From contig NZ_JNAL01000015.1 in the NCBI RefSeq assembly GCF_000759955.1, positions 1-64,000 on the forward strand: 64,000 nucleotides of DNA, read 5' to 3'. A program made the position numbers and the translations under genes. Below the pieces are notes generated by a model. The model was given only the letters and a program-made list of their open reading frames with translations. It was not told the DNA's origin and did not search any database. Shown here in pieces: positions 19,238 through 29,776 of the stretch (positions are counted from its first letter, which is position 1; each line of letters opens with the position of its first letter). The stretch is from Prochlorococcus marinus str. MIT 9201 (GTDB lineage Bacteria > Cyanobacteriota > Cyanobacteriia > PCC-6307 > Cyanobiaceae).

Positions 19238-19596
19238 AAAAAATAATTTTTTATAGTTATTTAAAATGCTCTACTTGCCGAAAAGCTGCAAAGTGGCTTG
19301 AAAGCAAAGATTTTGTATTCCAATTAATTGATATTGCAAAAGAACCACCCCTTGTTAATTATTTAAATCTAGCCTTAGAACAATACTCTGATGATAAAAA
19401 AAGGATTTTTAATATAAGAGGTAAAGCTTTTAAAACTCTTAATCTTGATATTTATGGTTTATCAAGAGAAGAAATTATTAAACTTCTTTTAAGTGACGGC
19501 AAATTAATAAAAAGACCATTTTTGGTTTACGAAGAGGAAAAAGTTATATTAGGGTTTAATGAAATTGAATATGCCAAACAGTTTTGTAAGGTTTAA
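19234..19596 (+). CDS. ArsC/Spx-family thioredoxin-fold protein (arsenate reductase-like)
   Basis: A 120-residue ArsC-family protein. An N-terminal CSTC motif at residues 12-15 and the IKRPFLVYEEEKVILGF segment near the C-terminus match the YffB/ArsC/Spx fold. The arsenate-binding arginines of true ArsC cannot be confirmed, so the substrate is unknown. The TTG start overlaps the TGA of the degenerate pyrophosphatase in a TTGA arrangement, which indicates translational coupling. It is followed 24 bp later by lepB. Confidence 0.82.
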   Translation: MKKIIFYSYLKCSTCRKAAKWLESKDFVFQLIDIAKEPPLVNYLNLALEQYSDDKKRIFNIRGKAFKTLNLDIYGLSREEIIKLLLSDGKLIKRPFLVYEEEKVILGFNEIEYAKQFCKV

Positions 19597-19620
19597 AGAA
19601 ATTTATCCTTTATAAAGTTT

Positions 19621-20280
19621 ATGCCTATTTTTATTAAAAGTTTTTTAAAAGAATGGGGTTTTCTAATTCTATTAACTTTTTTTGTTTCTTCCTGTAGATC
19701 ATATTTCGCAGAACCTCGATATATTCCCTCCGGGTCTATGCTCCCAGAATTACAAATTAACGATAGGTTAATAATTGAAAAATTCTCACTTAGAAACTCT
19801 TTACCCAAAAGAGGAGATATTATCGTTTTTAATTCTCCTTACTCATTTGATGAAAAACTAATTTCAGTGAGATCTAAGCCTTTACCAAAAAAAAGATATT
19901 GTTTTTTTATGAGTTTTCCACCAATGTCTTTTATTCCTGGCTTGAGAGACCAATCATGCGATGCATATATCAAGAGAGTAGTAGCAATACCTGGTGAAAT
20001 TGTGAGCGTAAATAGTAAAGGTGAAGTTGCAATTAATAATAAATTAATTCCTGAACCTTATGTAACTTATAAATGCTCATCATCTCTGTTTAAAAAATGT
20101 GGAGCATTTGAAAATATAAAAGTTCCCGAAGACCATTTTTTGGTTTTAGGAGATAATAGGTCTAATAGCTGGGATGGAAGATATTGGCCTGGAAGTAAAT
20201 TTCTTCATAAAAAGGAGATAATTGGTAAAGCATATTTCAGATTTTGGCCTCTTAGTCAAGTTGGCTTTTTCAATAAATAA
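19621..20280 (+). CDS. lepB: Signal peptidase I
   Basis: A 219-residue S26 peptidase with an N-terminal membrane anchor (about 12-28). Box B has the catalytic serine (PSGSML, about 38-43), box D has the catalytic lysine (YIKRVVAIPGE), and box E is the GDNRSNSWDGR segment. It cleaves signal peptides at the outer face of the plasma or thylakoid membrane. The insertion between boxes C and D, with several cysteines, is longer than in the smallest members. Confidence 0.95.
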   Translation: MPIFIKSFLKEWGFLILLTFFVSSCRSYFAEPRYIPSGSMLPELQINDRLIIEKFSLRNSLPKRGDIIVFNSPYSFDEKLISVRSKPLPKKRYCFFMSFPPMSFIPGLRDQSCDAYIKRVVAIPGEIVSVNSKGEVAINNKLIPEPYVTYKCSSSLFKKCGAFENIKVPEDHFLVLGDNRSNSWDGRYWPGSKFLHKKEIIGKAYFRFWPLSQVGFFNK

Positions 20281-20334
20281 AGACTTTTTCTGACTCTGAA
20301 TTTATCAAAATAAATTTTTTAAAAGAGCTTTAAT

Positions 20335-21663
20335 TTAAAGTGCTCCGGAAGCAGTTGAATCAAGTATTCCACCTAGATGTGTTGTAATGTTTAGAGCGCT
20401 TATCACAGGGGTCTTATTGGGATCGTTAAAAAGGTCGATTATAGTAATGCCGCCATTACCTTGTTTTATCATCCAAATATTTGAATAATTAATCCCAAGT
20501 ATATTGCAAATTAGAGTTTTATTAACTGCGTCATGAGCAACCAGAAGGCTTAGATCATTATCCTTTTGAGATAAACAAATTTTTTCAAAAGCTTCTACGG
20601 ATCTTTCTGATACATCTTTTATAGATTCACCTTCGGGCATAATTACTTCTTCGGGTTTATTATGCCAATTTTTTAGTAATGTGGGCCACTGTTCTCTGAT
20701 TTCTGCTTCCAATTTACCCTCCCATAATCCGTGACTAATCTCTACAAGTGAATCTAATCTTTTTATTTTTAGATCTTTGTTATTTTGAATAATTATTTGT
20801 GCAGTCTCATAAGGCCTATGCATTGAACTTGAAAATGCCTTATTGAAAGAAATATTTCTCAAATATTCAAAAGTCTTTCTAGCTTGATCTTTTCCGTTTT
20901 CATTTAAAGGGATATCAATTTGGCCTTGGAATCTACCTTCTTTGTTCCAGTTAGTTTCACCATGCCTTATTAGAAATATTCTGGAATCTCCAATTTGATT
21001 TGGAATATTTTTATTTAAATGGGAAGTTTGATTTAAGCATTCAATTTGGGTCTTAAAAGAGTTATCTTTCCTCGAAATATTGATTATCGATAAAGAAGCA
21101 TTTTCTAATCTTATTTTCCTAAAACCTTGCTTTGGCTTTCCTAATAACAAGAGGATTAAACATCTTAGAATCGCATTATGTCCTACAACTAAAATATTTA
21201 CATCATCTTTGTCTAAATAAATTTTTAAAATGCCTTCCACAAAATTTGTTGCTTGGGTAAATAACTCTTGAATTGGTTTATAAGTTTTATTGTCATTTCT
21301 TTTTAAGATTAGATTTTCTGGATCATTTTTCCATATAGGATAAATTTCTGGAAATTTCTTTTTTATTTCATCAATTTTCAGACCAGACCATTCACTAAGA
21401 TCTACCTCAAGCAAATTATCATCAAATAAAATATTTTGTTCCTTATTAAAGGCCTTTTCAATTGTTTTTGCAGTCTCTGCAGCTCTCACAAGTGGGGACG
21501 AATAAATTTTTTCAAAGTTTATTTTTGATAATGCTTTTCCTGCTTTTCGGGATTGTTCGTATCCCTCATCAGTTAATAATGAATCATCTGTTCTTCCTTG
21601 AATTAATCCTTTTGCATTGAAACTGCTTAGTCCATGCCTAACTAAAACTAATCGAATCGTCAT
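20335..21663 (-). CDS. Two-domain histidine phosphatase (phosphoglycerate mutase-like)
   Basis: A 442-residue protein with two complete histidine phosphatase domains. The first begins VLVRHGLSSFN (about 5-15) and the second IFLIRHGETNWN (about 231-242). Each has its own later GHNA or AHDA histidine motif. Cyanobacterial proteins of this double build include annotated phosphoglycerate mutase and a metal-independent phosphoserine phosphatase, and the alpha-ribazole phosphatase family is similar. The substrate cannot be chosen from sequence. The gene stands alone, convergent with lepB. Confidence 0.85.
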   Translation of the reverse strand: MTIRLVLVRHGLSSFNAKGLIQGRTDDSLLTDEGYEQSRKAGKALSKINFEKIYSSPLVRAAETAKTIEKAFNKEQNILFDDNLLEVDLSEWSGLKIDEIKKKFPEIYPIWKNDPENLILKRNDNKTYKPIQELFTQATNFVEGILKIYLDKDDVNILVVGHNAILRCLILLLLGKPKQGFRKIRLENASLSIINISRKDNSFKTQIECLNQTSHLNKNIPNQIGDSRIFLIRHGETNWNKEGRFQGQIDIPLNENGKDQARKTFEYLRNISFNKAFSSSMHRPYETAQIIIQNNKDLKIKRLDSLVEISHGLWEGKLEAEIREQWPTLLKNWHNKPEEVIMPEGESIKDVSERSVEAFEKICLSQKDNDLSLLVAHDAVNKTLICNILGINYSNIWMIKQGNGGITIIDLFNDPNKTPVISALNITTHLGGILDSTASGAL

Positions 21664-21779
21664 TATATAAATTTGAAAATTAAGATAATTTAATCATCTC
21701 ATGGCGTGATTAAAATAGATACATAAATATTAGGAACTTCAATGATAACTAAGTCAAATTTTCAGCAATATAATAAGTT

Positions 21780-23141
21780 ATGAACCTTAAAAATATTTCT
21801 AAGTCAAAACTCTCTTTAGCTTTTATTTCCATAGTCATAACTTTTTTTGTATGGCAACAAGGTTTAAGAGATAGTTTAAATAGACCATCTGTTTCATTTG
21901 ATATAAGTCAAAAAGAGCAAGAAATTGCTGAATTATCGATCCAATCAATACCTATAAATCTTAAAAAATTTTTTATTAAAAATGATCCTGTTGATCAAAT
22001 AAATAAATTACTTTCTGAGGTCTCATTTGATGAATTAACAGAAAGAAATAAATTAATTCGAATAATTTCTTCAGAATCAAATGATCCTATGATCTATAAA
22101 GCTATATCCAAAGATTTTGAAAATAAGAAATTTAAATTAGTGATTGATGAGTTAGGAAGAAAATTAAATAATAATTCGTATAAACCAAATTCTGAAAAAT
22201 TTGATTTATTTAAAGGGGATAGATTTTTATATCACCTTTTAAGCCAGAAATTTGATTTTGACGATGGGTCATTAATAACAAAATCATTTTCAAGCAAAAT
22301 GTTTTTAAAAATATTAGCAATAAGATTGATACCACTTTTAACAATACTTCTTGGCTCAATTTTGGCTTTAAAAATGTTATGGTCTACTATATCTTTGAAA
22401 AAGTTTGGTTGGCAAGAAATTAAATCTTTAGATTTAGAATTAATAGATATGGTTTTATTAATTTCAGGTGGATTTGTTGTTTTAGGAGAAGTTGTTTCCC
22501 CCTTATTTTCTATAAGTTTAGTTGAACTTTTTTCTAAAAATATCTCTAATGAATTGTCTCAATCTTTAAAAATATTCTTTGGATATCTTTTTATGGCTAT
22601 TCCGCCATTAGGGATAGTTTATTATCAAATTAAATCTTTGAATGGTGAATTTACTTTTAAGAAGGATTATTTACAGTTCAATTTCTTGCCAATAAAATAT
22701 GCAATTATTCAGGGAATTAAAGGTTGGTTAACAATAGTTCCTTTTGTTTTATTGATTTCTCTAATTATGAATAGTCTGATCGATAATCAGAATGGTAGTA
22801 ACCCTTTGCTCGAAATTGTTCTTAATAATAATAGTTACTTATCATTTTTTCTATTATTTATAACAACAACTATATTAGCTCCTCTATTTGAGGAGATTAT
22901 ATTTCGAGGTATTTTACTACCAACTCTTTCAAGAGATTTTGGTGTAATTTTGGGCATCATAGTCTCAGCTTTTATCTTTGCTTTGGCTCATTTAAGTTTG
23001 GGAGAAATGCCTCCATTATTTGTTTTGGGAATAGGGCTTGGGATTACAAGAGTTGCTTCAGGAAGTTTGTTTTCTTCAATAATTATGCACTCTTTATGGA
23101 ATGGGTTGACCTTCTTAAATTTGTTCTTATTGAGGACATAA
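21780..23141 (+). CDS. CPBP-family intramembrane protease (CAAX-like, Abi)
   Basis: A 453-residue integral membrane protein. A long N-terminal part with one anchor and a charged soluble region (about 30-165) precedes at least six membrane segments. The metalloprotease motifs lie in the C-terminal third: EExxFRG with Glu371-Glu372, then FALAHL, then HSLWNG. Family members include Rce1-type proteases and plastid/cyanobacterial scaffolds of unknown target. It is 84 bp upstream of the FtsL-like/ftsI pair on the same strand. Confidence 0.85.
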   Translation: MNLKNISKSKLSLAFISIVITFFVWQQGLRDSLNRPSVSFDISQKEQEIAELSIQSIPINLKKFFIKNDPVDQINKLLSEVSFDELTERNKLIRIISSESNDPMIYKAISKDFENKKFKLVIDELGRKLNNNSYKPNSEKFDLFKGDRFLYHLLSQKFDFDDGSLITKSFSSKMFLKILAIRLIPLLTILLGSILALKMLWSTISLKKFGWQEIKSLDLELIDMVLLISGGFVVLGEVVSPLFSISLVELFSKNISNELSQSLKIFFGYLFMAIPPLGIVYYQIKSLNGEFTFKKDYLQFNFLPIKYAIIQGIKGWLTIVPFVLLISLIMNSLIDNQNGSNPLLEIVLNNNSYLSFFLLFITTTILAPLFEEIIFRGILLPTLSRDFGVILGIIVSAFIFALAHLSLGEMPPLFVLGIGLGITRVASGSLFSSIIMHSLWNGLTFLNLFLLRT

Positions 23142-23225
23142 AGAATTTAATTTTTCACTTGCGAATCAAACTAAAAGATGTTTATTTAATTAGTAATACT
23201 TCTCTCATTTATTAAAAAATCATAA

Positions 23226-23654
23226 ATGAAACCTTATGGTAAACAACCTAATTTTAAAAAAAAAGTTTCATATGAAAGTAAAAAAAATTCCGAAAAAATA
23301 TCCATTCTTGATATCAAATTAATACATCAAATTTTCGACACTATTAATAGTTCTCTTATGGTATTAATTTTTGCCTTATTTTTCTTATCTTTTGATAGCC
23401 AAAGAAAATGGTCAAATACATATAAAACCTTATCTAAAACAAGAGCTATTAATAATAATCTCATTGATTATATTTCTAAAATTGAGGAATTTTATATTAG
23501 TGAACTTGAGTCTCTCAATATTTATAGAACAACTAAACCTGAAGATTTAATTTATTTAGATAAACTTGCAGAAAAAAAAGAAAGTTTATTTAAGAAAAAC
23601 TTAAGTGGTTTCATTAAAGGTTTTAGTGATAGCAAATATCAGAAGGGATATTGA
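23226..23654 (+). CDS. Small bitopic membrane protein upstream of ftsI, FtsL-like
   Basis: A 142-residue protein with a basic N-terminal tail, one membrane segment at about 44-58 (LMVLIFALFFLSF) and a C-terminal helical region of about 80 residues with heptad-like leucine and isoleucine spacing. This topology and size, and an end that overlaps the ftsI start (the TGA at 23652-23654 shares one base with the ATG at 23654), are what is expected of the divisome protein FtsL, which is too divergent to identify by motif. The FtsL assignment is inference from topology and context. Confidence 0.6.
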   Translation: MKPYGKQPNFKKKVSYESKKNSEKISILDIKLIHQIFDTINSSLMVLIFALFFLSFDSQRKWSNTYKTLSKTRAINNNLIDYISKIEEFYISELESLNIYRTTKPEDLIYLDKLAEKKESLFKKNLSGFIKGFSDSKYQKGY

Positions 23655-25405
23655 TGAAAAAATACAAAAAAATTGTTCGTCTAATACCCCTTGATCAAAG
23701 AAGATTTAAATTCATATATATTTTTAGCTTACTATTAATATTTTGTTTGTTTGGGAGGTTAGTTAAATTGCAAGTTTTTAACGCCTCTGATTTGCAAAGG
23801 AAAGCTAGATTAATTCAGTCTTCTAAAACTAACTCCTTAAAAAAAAGGAGATCAATTGTTGATAGAAATAATAGACTAATTGCTTATGATAAACCGCTTT
23901 ATAAATTATGGGCTCATCCAAAACATTTTAATTTTCCTGGTGATTCAATTAATAAAGTTCGCAGTATTGAGGAAGTTATAGAAAAATTGTCGCCTATTTT
24001 GGATATTAATGATGAAATACTCTTGGGGAAATTTAATAATAAAATGAGTGGTATAAAGGTTTTGGATGAAATTCCTGAAGAAAAAGCAGAAAAGATTAAG
24101 AACCTTCAAATAAGCGGACTTGATTTGTTTAAATATTCGCAGAGATATTATCCACAAGGGGAGCTTTACTCCAATCTCGTCGGTTTTGTCAATGATGAGA
24201 ATAAAGGTTCAGCAGGTTTAGAACTTCATTTAGAGAATCAAATTAAAGTTTTTAATAAAATTAATTTTATAAAAAGAGGAGGAGACGGAACTCCTCTGCC
24301 GGATAATTCAGCGCCAAGTGATTTTATTTATGATTACAAAACTTTAGGCCTAACTATAGATTCAAAATTACAGAAAGCATCATTCAATGCATTATCAAAG
24401 CAAGTAAGCAAATGGAAGGCAAAAAAGGGATTTGCAATAGTTATGGATGTTACTAATGGTCGGATTCTATCCTTGGTTACAGTCCCGTCATATGATCCAA
24501 ATAAATTTTGGCAGTATGATTCTGAACTCTTTAGGGGTTGGTATTCTCAAGACTTATTTGAGCCTGGTTCAACTTTTAAACCTATTAATCTTGCCTTAGC
24601 GTTAGAAGAAAAAGTAATCCAGAAAGATGGATTGGTTGAGGATGTTGGAAAGATTAATGTGGGAGGATGGACACTTTATAATTGGGATAAAAAAGGTAAT
24701 GGATACATTGACTATCCAAAAGTATTACAGGTTTCAAGTAATGTTGCGATGATAAAAATAATGCAAAATTTAGACCCCCCAATTTATTGGGATTGGCTTA
24801 AAAAATTAGGCATAAATAAAAATTTAGAGACTGACTTATTTGAATCAACTGCTGGACAACTAAAGAGAAAAGATTTATTTGTAAATCAATCAATTGAACC
24901 TGCCGTAACTTCTTTTGGTAAAGGGTTTTCAATCTCGCCACTTAAATTGGTTCAACTTCATGCGGCTCTAGCAAATGGGGGTTTTGAAGTTACTCCTCAT
25001 GTAACCTCAACTTTCGAAGAAAGAGTTAATAAAAATTCAAAAAAACAATTTTTTTCACAAGAGGTTTCTAAAACTGTTCTTGAATGGATGGAGAGCGTAG
25101 TTGATGAAGGTAGTGGATCTGGAGCAAAAATCGAGGGTTACAGGATAGCAGGGAAAACGGGCACTTCTCAAAAAGCCTTAAATGGTTCGTATACAAGTAA
25201 AAAAGTTTGTAGTTTTGTCGCGACCTTACCAGTTAACGATCCGAAATATGCTGTCCTTGTAGTCGTTGATGAGCCATCTAAATCATATGCATATGGTTCG
25301 ACTGTTGCAGTACCAGTTGCAAGGGAAATTATTGAGAGTTTGATAGTAATTGAAAAAATACCTCCTAATATTAAAGACCATGGAATGATTGTTAAAAAAC
25401 CATAA
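23654..25405 (+). CDS. ftsI: Penicillin-binding protein FtsI (class B transpeptidase)
   Basis: A 583-residue septal peptidoglycan transpeptidase. An N-terminal membrane anchor (about 18-35) leads into the class B dimerisation domain and then the penicillin-binding domain. The active-site serine lies in PGSTFKP near residue 305, the SxN motif in VSSNVAM near 365, and the KTGTS motif near 500. ATG at 23654 is preferred over the adjacent TTG at 23651. It overlaps the FtsL-like gene, so the two are translationally coupled. Confidence 0.95.
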   Translation: MKKYKKIVRLIPLDQRRFKFIYIFSLLLIFCLFGRLVKLQVFNASDLQRKARLIQSSKTNSLKKRRSIVDRNNRLIAYDKPLYKLWAHPKHFNFPGDSINKVRSIEEVIEKLSPILDINDEILLGKFNNKMSGIKVLDEIPEEKAEKIKNLQISGLDLFKYSQRYYPQGELYSNLVGFVNDENKGSAGLELHLENQIKVFNKINFIKRGGDGTPLPDNSAPSDFIYDYKTLGLTIDSKLQKASFNALSKQVSKWKAKKGFAIVMDVTNGRILSLVTVPSYDPNKFWQYDSELFRGWYSQDLFEPGSTFKPINLALALEEKVIQKDGLVEDVGKINVGGWTLYNWDKKGNGYIDYPKVLQVSSNVAMIKIMQNLDPPIYWDWLKKLGINKNLETDLFESTAGQLKRKDLFVNQSIEPAVTSFGKGFSISPLKLVQLHAALANGGFEVTPHVTSTFEERVNKNSKKQFFSQEVSKTVLEWMESVVDEGSGSGAKIEGYRIAGKTGTSQKALNGSYTSKKVCSFVATLPVNDPKYAVLVVVDEPSKSYAYGSTVAVPVAREIIESLIVIEKIPPNIKDHGMIVKKP

Positions 25406-25493
25406 AATTTTCCAATTTTTTAAATATTTAGTTCATCATCTGATGATTTCATAAGGAATAGAAGCTAGTTTATATATATATGATCATCTAGAT

Positions 25494-26495
25494 ATGAAAT
25501 CAATTTTAGAACAATTGGCCTCAATGACTGTTGTTGTTGCTGATACTGGCGATTTAGATTCGATAAAGAAATTTCAACCAAGGGACGCTACTACCAATCC
25601 ATCACTTATACTTGCTGCTGCTAAGAAACCTGAATATGTCAAATTAATTGATAAGGCTTTGGAAAGTTCAGAAAATGCATTGCCCCAAGGATTCTCTGAG
25701 ATTGAATTAATTAAAGAAACTATTGACCAAGTTTCAGTATTTTTTGGAAAAGAAATAGTGAAAATTATTTCAGGGAGAGTATCTACAGAAGTAGATGCAA
25801 GACTAAGTTTTGACACTGAAGCCACTGTAAAAAAAGCAAGAAAATTAATTAATCTCTACAAAAATTTTGGAATTGAAAAGGAAAGAATTTTGATTAAGAT
25901 AGCTGCAACTTGGGAGGGAATTAAGGCAGCTGAAATTTTGGAAAAAGAGGGTATTAAGTGCAACCTAACTTTACTTTTTAACTTCTGCCAAGCGGTTACT
26001 TGCGCTAATGCAAATATAACTCTAATTTCTCCGTTTGTTGGCCGTATATTGGATTGGCATAAAGCAAAAACTGGCAAAACTAGTTTTGTTGGTGCTGAAG
26101 ACCCTGGTGTTATTTCGGTTACACAAATCTACAAGTACTTTAAAGAAAAGGGATTCAAGACAGAAGTGATGGGAGCGAGTTTTAGAAATCTTGATGAAAT
26201 AAAAGAATTAGCAGGTTGCGATCTTTTGACAATCGCTCCAAAATTTCTTGAAGAACTGAAAAAAGAAAAAGGAGAGTTAATTAGAAAATTAGATGTAAGT
26301 ACCCAAATAAATAATTCTATTGACTACGAATTTGAAGAAAAAGATTTCAGGTTAAGTATGTTAGAAGATCAGATGGCGAGTGAGAAGCTTAGTGAGGGTA
26401 TCACTGGATTCAGTAAAGCTATAGAAGAATTGGAAGAACTTCTTCTAAAGAGATATTCAGAAATTAAAAATCAAAAATTAATTTCTGCTAACTAA
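25494..26495 (+). CDS. tal: Transaldolase
   Basis: A 333-residue class I aldolase of the pentose phosphate pathway, exchanging a dihydroxyacetone unit between sugar phosphates. Family motifs are DATTNPSL at about 29-36, the Schiff-base lysine in [11 protein letters not shown] at about 127-137, and the [10 protein letters not shown] segment. The length matches the long TalB type. A TATATAT-rich -10-like stretch lies about 20 bp upstream (25470-25480). In marine cyanobacteria transaldolase supports night-time or stress carbon catabolism, and the gene is often carried by their phages. This copy sits among housekeeping genes. Confidence 0.96.
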   Translation: MKSILEQLASMTVVVADTGDLDSIKKFQPRDATTNPSLILAAAKKPEYVKLIDKALESSENALPQGFSEIELIKETIDQVSVFFGKEIVKIISGRVSTEVDARLSFDTEATVKKARKLINLYKNFGIEKERILIKIAATWEGIKAAEILEKEGIKCNLTLLFNFCQAVTCANANITLISPFVGRILDWHKAKTGKTSFVGAEDPGVISVTQIYKYFKEKGFKTEVMGASFRNLDEIKELAGCDLLTIAPKFLEELKKEKGELIRKLDVSTQINNSIDYEFEEKDFRLSMLEDQMASEKLSEGITGFSKAIEELEELLLKRYSEIKNQKLISAN

Positions 26496-26519
26496 ATTTA
26501 AGTTTGAATTGAAAAATAA

Positions 26520-27653
26520 TTATGTTCCACTTTTTGTTAAAAGTCTCCTGATAACTCTTTTTGCAATATCCTCATAACTCATTTCTCCTGATAATATTTG
26601 AGCAATACGTTTTGGTGCTGTTTTTCTTTTGACACCTAATTGGTATCCAGTTCTAGGAAATCTATAAAATACCTGGGCTATTCTCCTCCCCCAAGCCATT
26701 GATTTGCCCCAAATGTTATTAATTTTTTTCGTATAAATATTTAAATCATCTGTTTTTCCTGAAAGACACTGATCTATGTATTCTGCAGCATAAAAACTGC
26801 TAATTAAAGATGGTCTAATCCCTTCAGCTAAAAATGGATCACATAGAGATGCTGCATCTCCAACCGCTAAAACTTTGTCACCATTAATTGAGTGGAAGCC
26901 ATTCCATATTCTCAGTTTCTTACTAATCGTTTTATTAGGAAAGTCATCAAATCCGAAGCTTCTGATTACCTGTTTATTTACAGACTGGTTTTTTAAAAGA
27001 CCATTATTTATAAAAGTACCTAAACCAATATTTAAGCTTTCTTTTAGGGGGAATGCCCATGCAAAACCATATTTTATAAATCCAAACTCAAATCTAACTA
27101 CATCTCTCGGTATTTCACCTAATCCCTTCAATCTTAATGAGATAGTGTTTGCAAATTTTGGTTTTCTTGGACCTAAATTGAAATATCCTGCCCATTTGGA
27201 TTGAGACCCATCTGCAATAACAAGAAATTCCGAAATGTATTTTATTTTGTTTTCGCAAATAATTTCCCATTTATCATTTTTTTTTATAATTTTTTCTATC
27301 AATAATGGTCTCATTATTTGAACTCCATTATTCAAGGATTCATCAAGTAATAATTGATCAAGTTTCTCTCTTTTAATAATCCAAAATGGAGATTCACCAG
27401 TCAGATCAGCAGTCACATTATCTGCAGCCTTCCATCTGAATTCAACATTTTTAATTTTAGATTCTATGACATTTTCTATATCTAAAGGAAGAAATCTTTG
27501 CATTGAAGATGCCATCCCTCCTGCACATGGTTTGTAATTTTGGAATTTTTCTTTTTCAATAATTAAAACAGAATATCCTTTCTTTGATAGGTTAAGAGCG
27601 GTGGAAGACCCTGATAAACCTCCACCAATTATTACAACGTCGAATGCTATCAA
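26520..27653 (-). CDS. FAD-dependent geranylgeranyl reductase-family oxidoreductase (ChlP-like)
   Basis: A 377-residue flavoprotein. The N-terminal dinucleotide fold reads [15 protein letters not shown], followed by the family CAGGMASS motif, and the [18 protein letters not shown] segment near 268 contacts FAD. It belongs to the geranylgeranyl reductase superfamily but is shorter than typical ChlP, so it is more likely a paralogue than the chlorophyll-tail reductase itself. The substrate is unknown. Its start overlaps the frr stop by 4 bp, which indicates coupled translation in a pyrH-frr-reductase operon. Confidence 0.8.
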   Translation of the reverse strand: MIAFDVVIIGGGLSGSSTALNLSKKGYSVLIIEKEKFQNYKPCAGGMASSMQRFLPLDIENVIESKIKNVEFRWKAADNVTADLTGESPFWIIKREKLDQLLLDESLNNGVQIMRPLLIEKIIKKNDKWEIICENKIKYISEFLVIADGSQSKWAGYFNLGPRKPKFANTISLRLKGLGEIPRDVVRFEFGFIKYGFAWAFPLKESLNIGLGTFINNGLLKNQSVNKQVIRSFGFDDFPNKTISKKLRIWNGFHSINGDKVLAVGDAASLCDPFLAEGIRPSLISSFYAAEYIDQCLSGKTDDLNIYTKKINNIWGKSMAWGRRIAQVFYRFPRTGYQLGVKRKTAPKRIAQILSGEMSYEDIAKRVIRRLLTKSGT

Positions 27654-28198
27654 ACTTTTAGAATTTCTTTCTCTTTATCAGACAATTTAGTTTCTATTAA
27701 AGAAATATATTTATCAGTAATTTTCTGAATTTCAGATTGATTATCTCTCGATTCGTCAATAGAAATAAGACCATCTTTTTCGTCTTTTTTTTCTTTATCA
27801 ACAGCATCTCTTCTAATATTTCTTAAAGCTACTTTCCCTTCCTCTGCATATTTAGATGCTAATTTACAAAATTCTTTTCTTCTTTCCTCTGTTAAAGGAG
27901 GAACATTTATTCTTATTACTTTCCCATCATTATTTGGAGTAATACCTAAATCACTCATAGAAATAGATTTCTCTATCGCTTGTAAACATGAGATATCAAA
28001 AGGTTGTATTGAAATTGTTTGTGAATCAACAGTGCTTATAGTTGCAAGAGATTTGATTGGTGTTTCTGCTCCGTAGTACTCAACACTTACTCTGTCTAAC
28101 AAGGAAGCATTAGCTCTCCCTGTCCTAATTGTATTAAAGTTTCTTTGAGTAGCTTCAATACTTTTGTTCATATTTTCTTGAATTTCTTTTTCTTTCAT
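27650..28198 (-). CDS. frr: Ribosome recycling factor
   Basis: A 182-residue protein of exact family length. The triple-helix domain contains [15 protein letters not shown] (about 20-34) and the [19 protein letters not shown] segment, and the hinge region reads [10 protein letters not shown]. With EF-G it splits post-termination ribosomes. It lies 22 bp downstream of pyrH, the usual bacterial neighbour, and overlaps the next gene by 4 bp. Confidence 0.98.
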   Translation of the reverse strand: MKEKEIQENMNKSIEATQRNFNTIRTGRANASLLDRVSVEYYGAETPIKSLATISTVDSQTISIQPFDISCLQAIEKSISMSDLGITPNNDGKVIRINVPPLTEERRKEFCKLASKYAEEGKVALRNIRRDAVDKEKKDEKDGLISIDESRDNQSEIQKITDKYISLIETKLSDKEKEILKV

Positions 28199-28220
28199 AA
28201 TTAAAAAAATTAGATGATCT

Positions 28221-28925
28221 TTAACTAATTAAAGAGCCTATTGGCTCTCCAGCAACAGCTTTAGAAATATTCCCTTTTTTGAATATATCAAAAACCATGA
28301 TTGGGATATTATTATCTTTGCAAAGTGCAATCGCAGTACTATCCATTACTGCAATCTCATCACTAAGAACTTGTTGATAACTGAGAGAGGAATATTTTTT
28401 TGCATCTTTAAATTGATTAGGATCACGATCGTATACTCCATCAACTTTAGTAGCCTTCATAACAACTTCAGCGTTTATCTCTGCTGCCCTCAAAGCTGCT
28501 GTAGTATCAGTGGTAAAAAATGGATTTCCGCAACCACCTCCGAAAACTACAACCCTACCTTTTTCAAGGTGTCTCATAGCTCTTCTTCTGATATAGGGTT
28601 CAGCAATTTCCTGCATTTCTATTGCAGTTTGAACTCTGGTTGCTACTCCTACTCTCTCTAAACCATCTTGAAGTGAAATCGCGTTCATTACTGTTGCGAG
28701 CATCCCTACATAATCAGCCGTAGCTCTATCCATGCCATCTGCAGAGCCTTTAAGTCCCCTAAAAATATTCCCACCCCCAACAACAATTGCAAGTTCTACA
28801 TGATTTTCGACTACTTTTGAAACATCCTCTGCAATTGATTGAACTATAGCAGGATCAATACCATAAGGTTTTTCACCCATTAGTGCTTCACCACTAAGCT
28901 TTAAGAGAACTCTTTTGTAATTCAT
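28221..28925 (-). CDS. pyrH: Uridylate kinase (UMP kinase)
   Basis: A 234-residue amino acid kinase-fold UMP kinase forming UDP. The N-terminal [12 protein letters not shown], the [10 protein letters not shown] phosphate loop (about 48-57) and the [13 protein letters not shown] substrate motif are present. It is followed by frr in the order widespread in bacteria. The upstream 125 bp to cobO are AT-rich and hold no recognised gene. Confidence 0.98.
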   Translation of the reverse strand: MNYKRVLLKLSGEALMGEKPYGIDPAIVQSIAEDVSKVVENHVELAIVVGGGNIFRGLKGSADGMDRATADYVGMLATVMNAISLQDGLERVGVATRVQTAIEMQEIAEPYIRRRAMRHLEKGRVVVFGGGCGNPFFTTDTTAALRAAEINAEVVMKATKVDGVYDRDPNQFKDAKKYSSLSYQQVLSDEIAVMDSTAIALCKDNNIPIMVFDIFKKGNISKAVAGEPIGSLIS

Positions 28926-29050
28926 TCAATAATTGTACTTTTAAGACCTTAGCAAGTAAATGCACCAAATTTATTTTTTGTTCAGATTTTGCTTGCGTCT
29001 TTAAACATTTCTAAACCCTTCTAAAATAATAAAACAATAATTTGCTCAGA

Positions 29051-29743
29051 CTAAAACTCGACACACCTTTGTGCTTTTATTCCTTGTTCTTTAAATGGAT
29101 GTCTGATCAGTTTCATTTCTGTAACTAAATCTGCGTAATTGATAATAGAATCTGATGCTCCTCTTCCAGTTAAAACAATATGATTTTTTCTATTATTTAA
29201 ACTTTTTAAAAAAGTAATTATTTCTTGTGAATCAAGATAGCCAAGTTTTGTAGCGATATTAATTTCATCAAGGATTATGAGTTTATAAGATTCATTTTTT
29301 ATATATCCTTTGGCTAGTTGCCATGCCCCTTTAACTAATTGTTCATCCCTAATTCTATCTTGTGTTTCCCAAGTAAATCCTTCGCCTAATGCATGCCAAG
29401 ATATATTTGAAGAGAAATTTTTTAATGCTTTTTCTTCTCCAGTGGTCCAGCTCCCTTTAATAAATTGAATAATTGCTACCTTATAACCGTGACCTATTGT
29501 CCTTAAGGCCATTCCTAAAGCTGCAGTTGTTTTACCCTTACCATTTCCTGTAAAAACCATCAATAAACCTTTTTTGGTTTTTCTCATTTTTAATCTTTCA
29601 GTTTGAATATCTTTTCTTTGCTGCATCCTTTTTTTATATGAGCTCTCATTGCTCTCTGGCGATATTTTTCCTCCAATACCGATTTCTTTAGCTTGATTAT
29701 CGAGGTTGAATATTTTCTCGGAAGATAAAGGTTCTTCTTGCAT
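29051..29743 (-). CDS. cobO: Cob(I)alamin adenosyltransferase (CobO/BtuR type)
   Basis: A 230-residue protein with a charged N-terminal extension of about 55 residues, then a P-loop FTGNGKGKTTAALG (about 64-77), the VAIIQFIKG strand and the LILDEIN Walker B-like segment. It transfers the adenosyl group of ATP to the corrinoid cobalt. With cobK (12019) it indicates endogenous corrinoid synthesis. It lies 33 bp downstream of the tyrosine recombinase on the same strand. Confidence 0.92.
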   Translation of the reverse strand: MQEEPLSSEKIFNLDNQAKEIGIGGKISPESNESSYKKRMQQRKDIQTERLKMRKTKKGLLMVFTGNGKGKTTAALGMALRTIGHGYKVAIIQFIKGSWTTGEEKALKNFSSNISWHALGEGFTWETQDRIRDEQLVKGAWQLAKGYIKNESYKLIILDEINIATKLGYLDSQEIITFLKSLNNRKNHIVLTGRGASDSIINYADLVTEMKLIRHPFKEQGIKAQRCVEF

Positions 29744-29776
29744 GTAAATATAGTTTTATTAAGTGATTATAAATCT

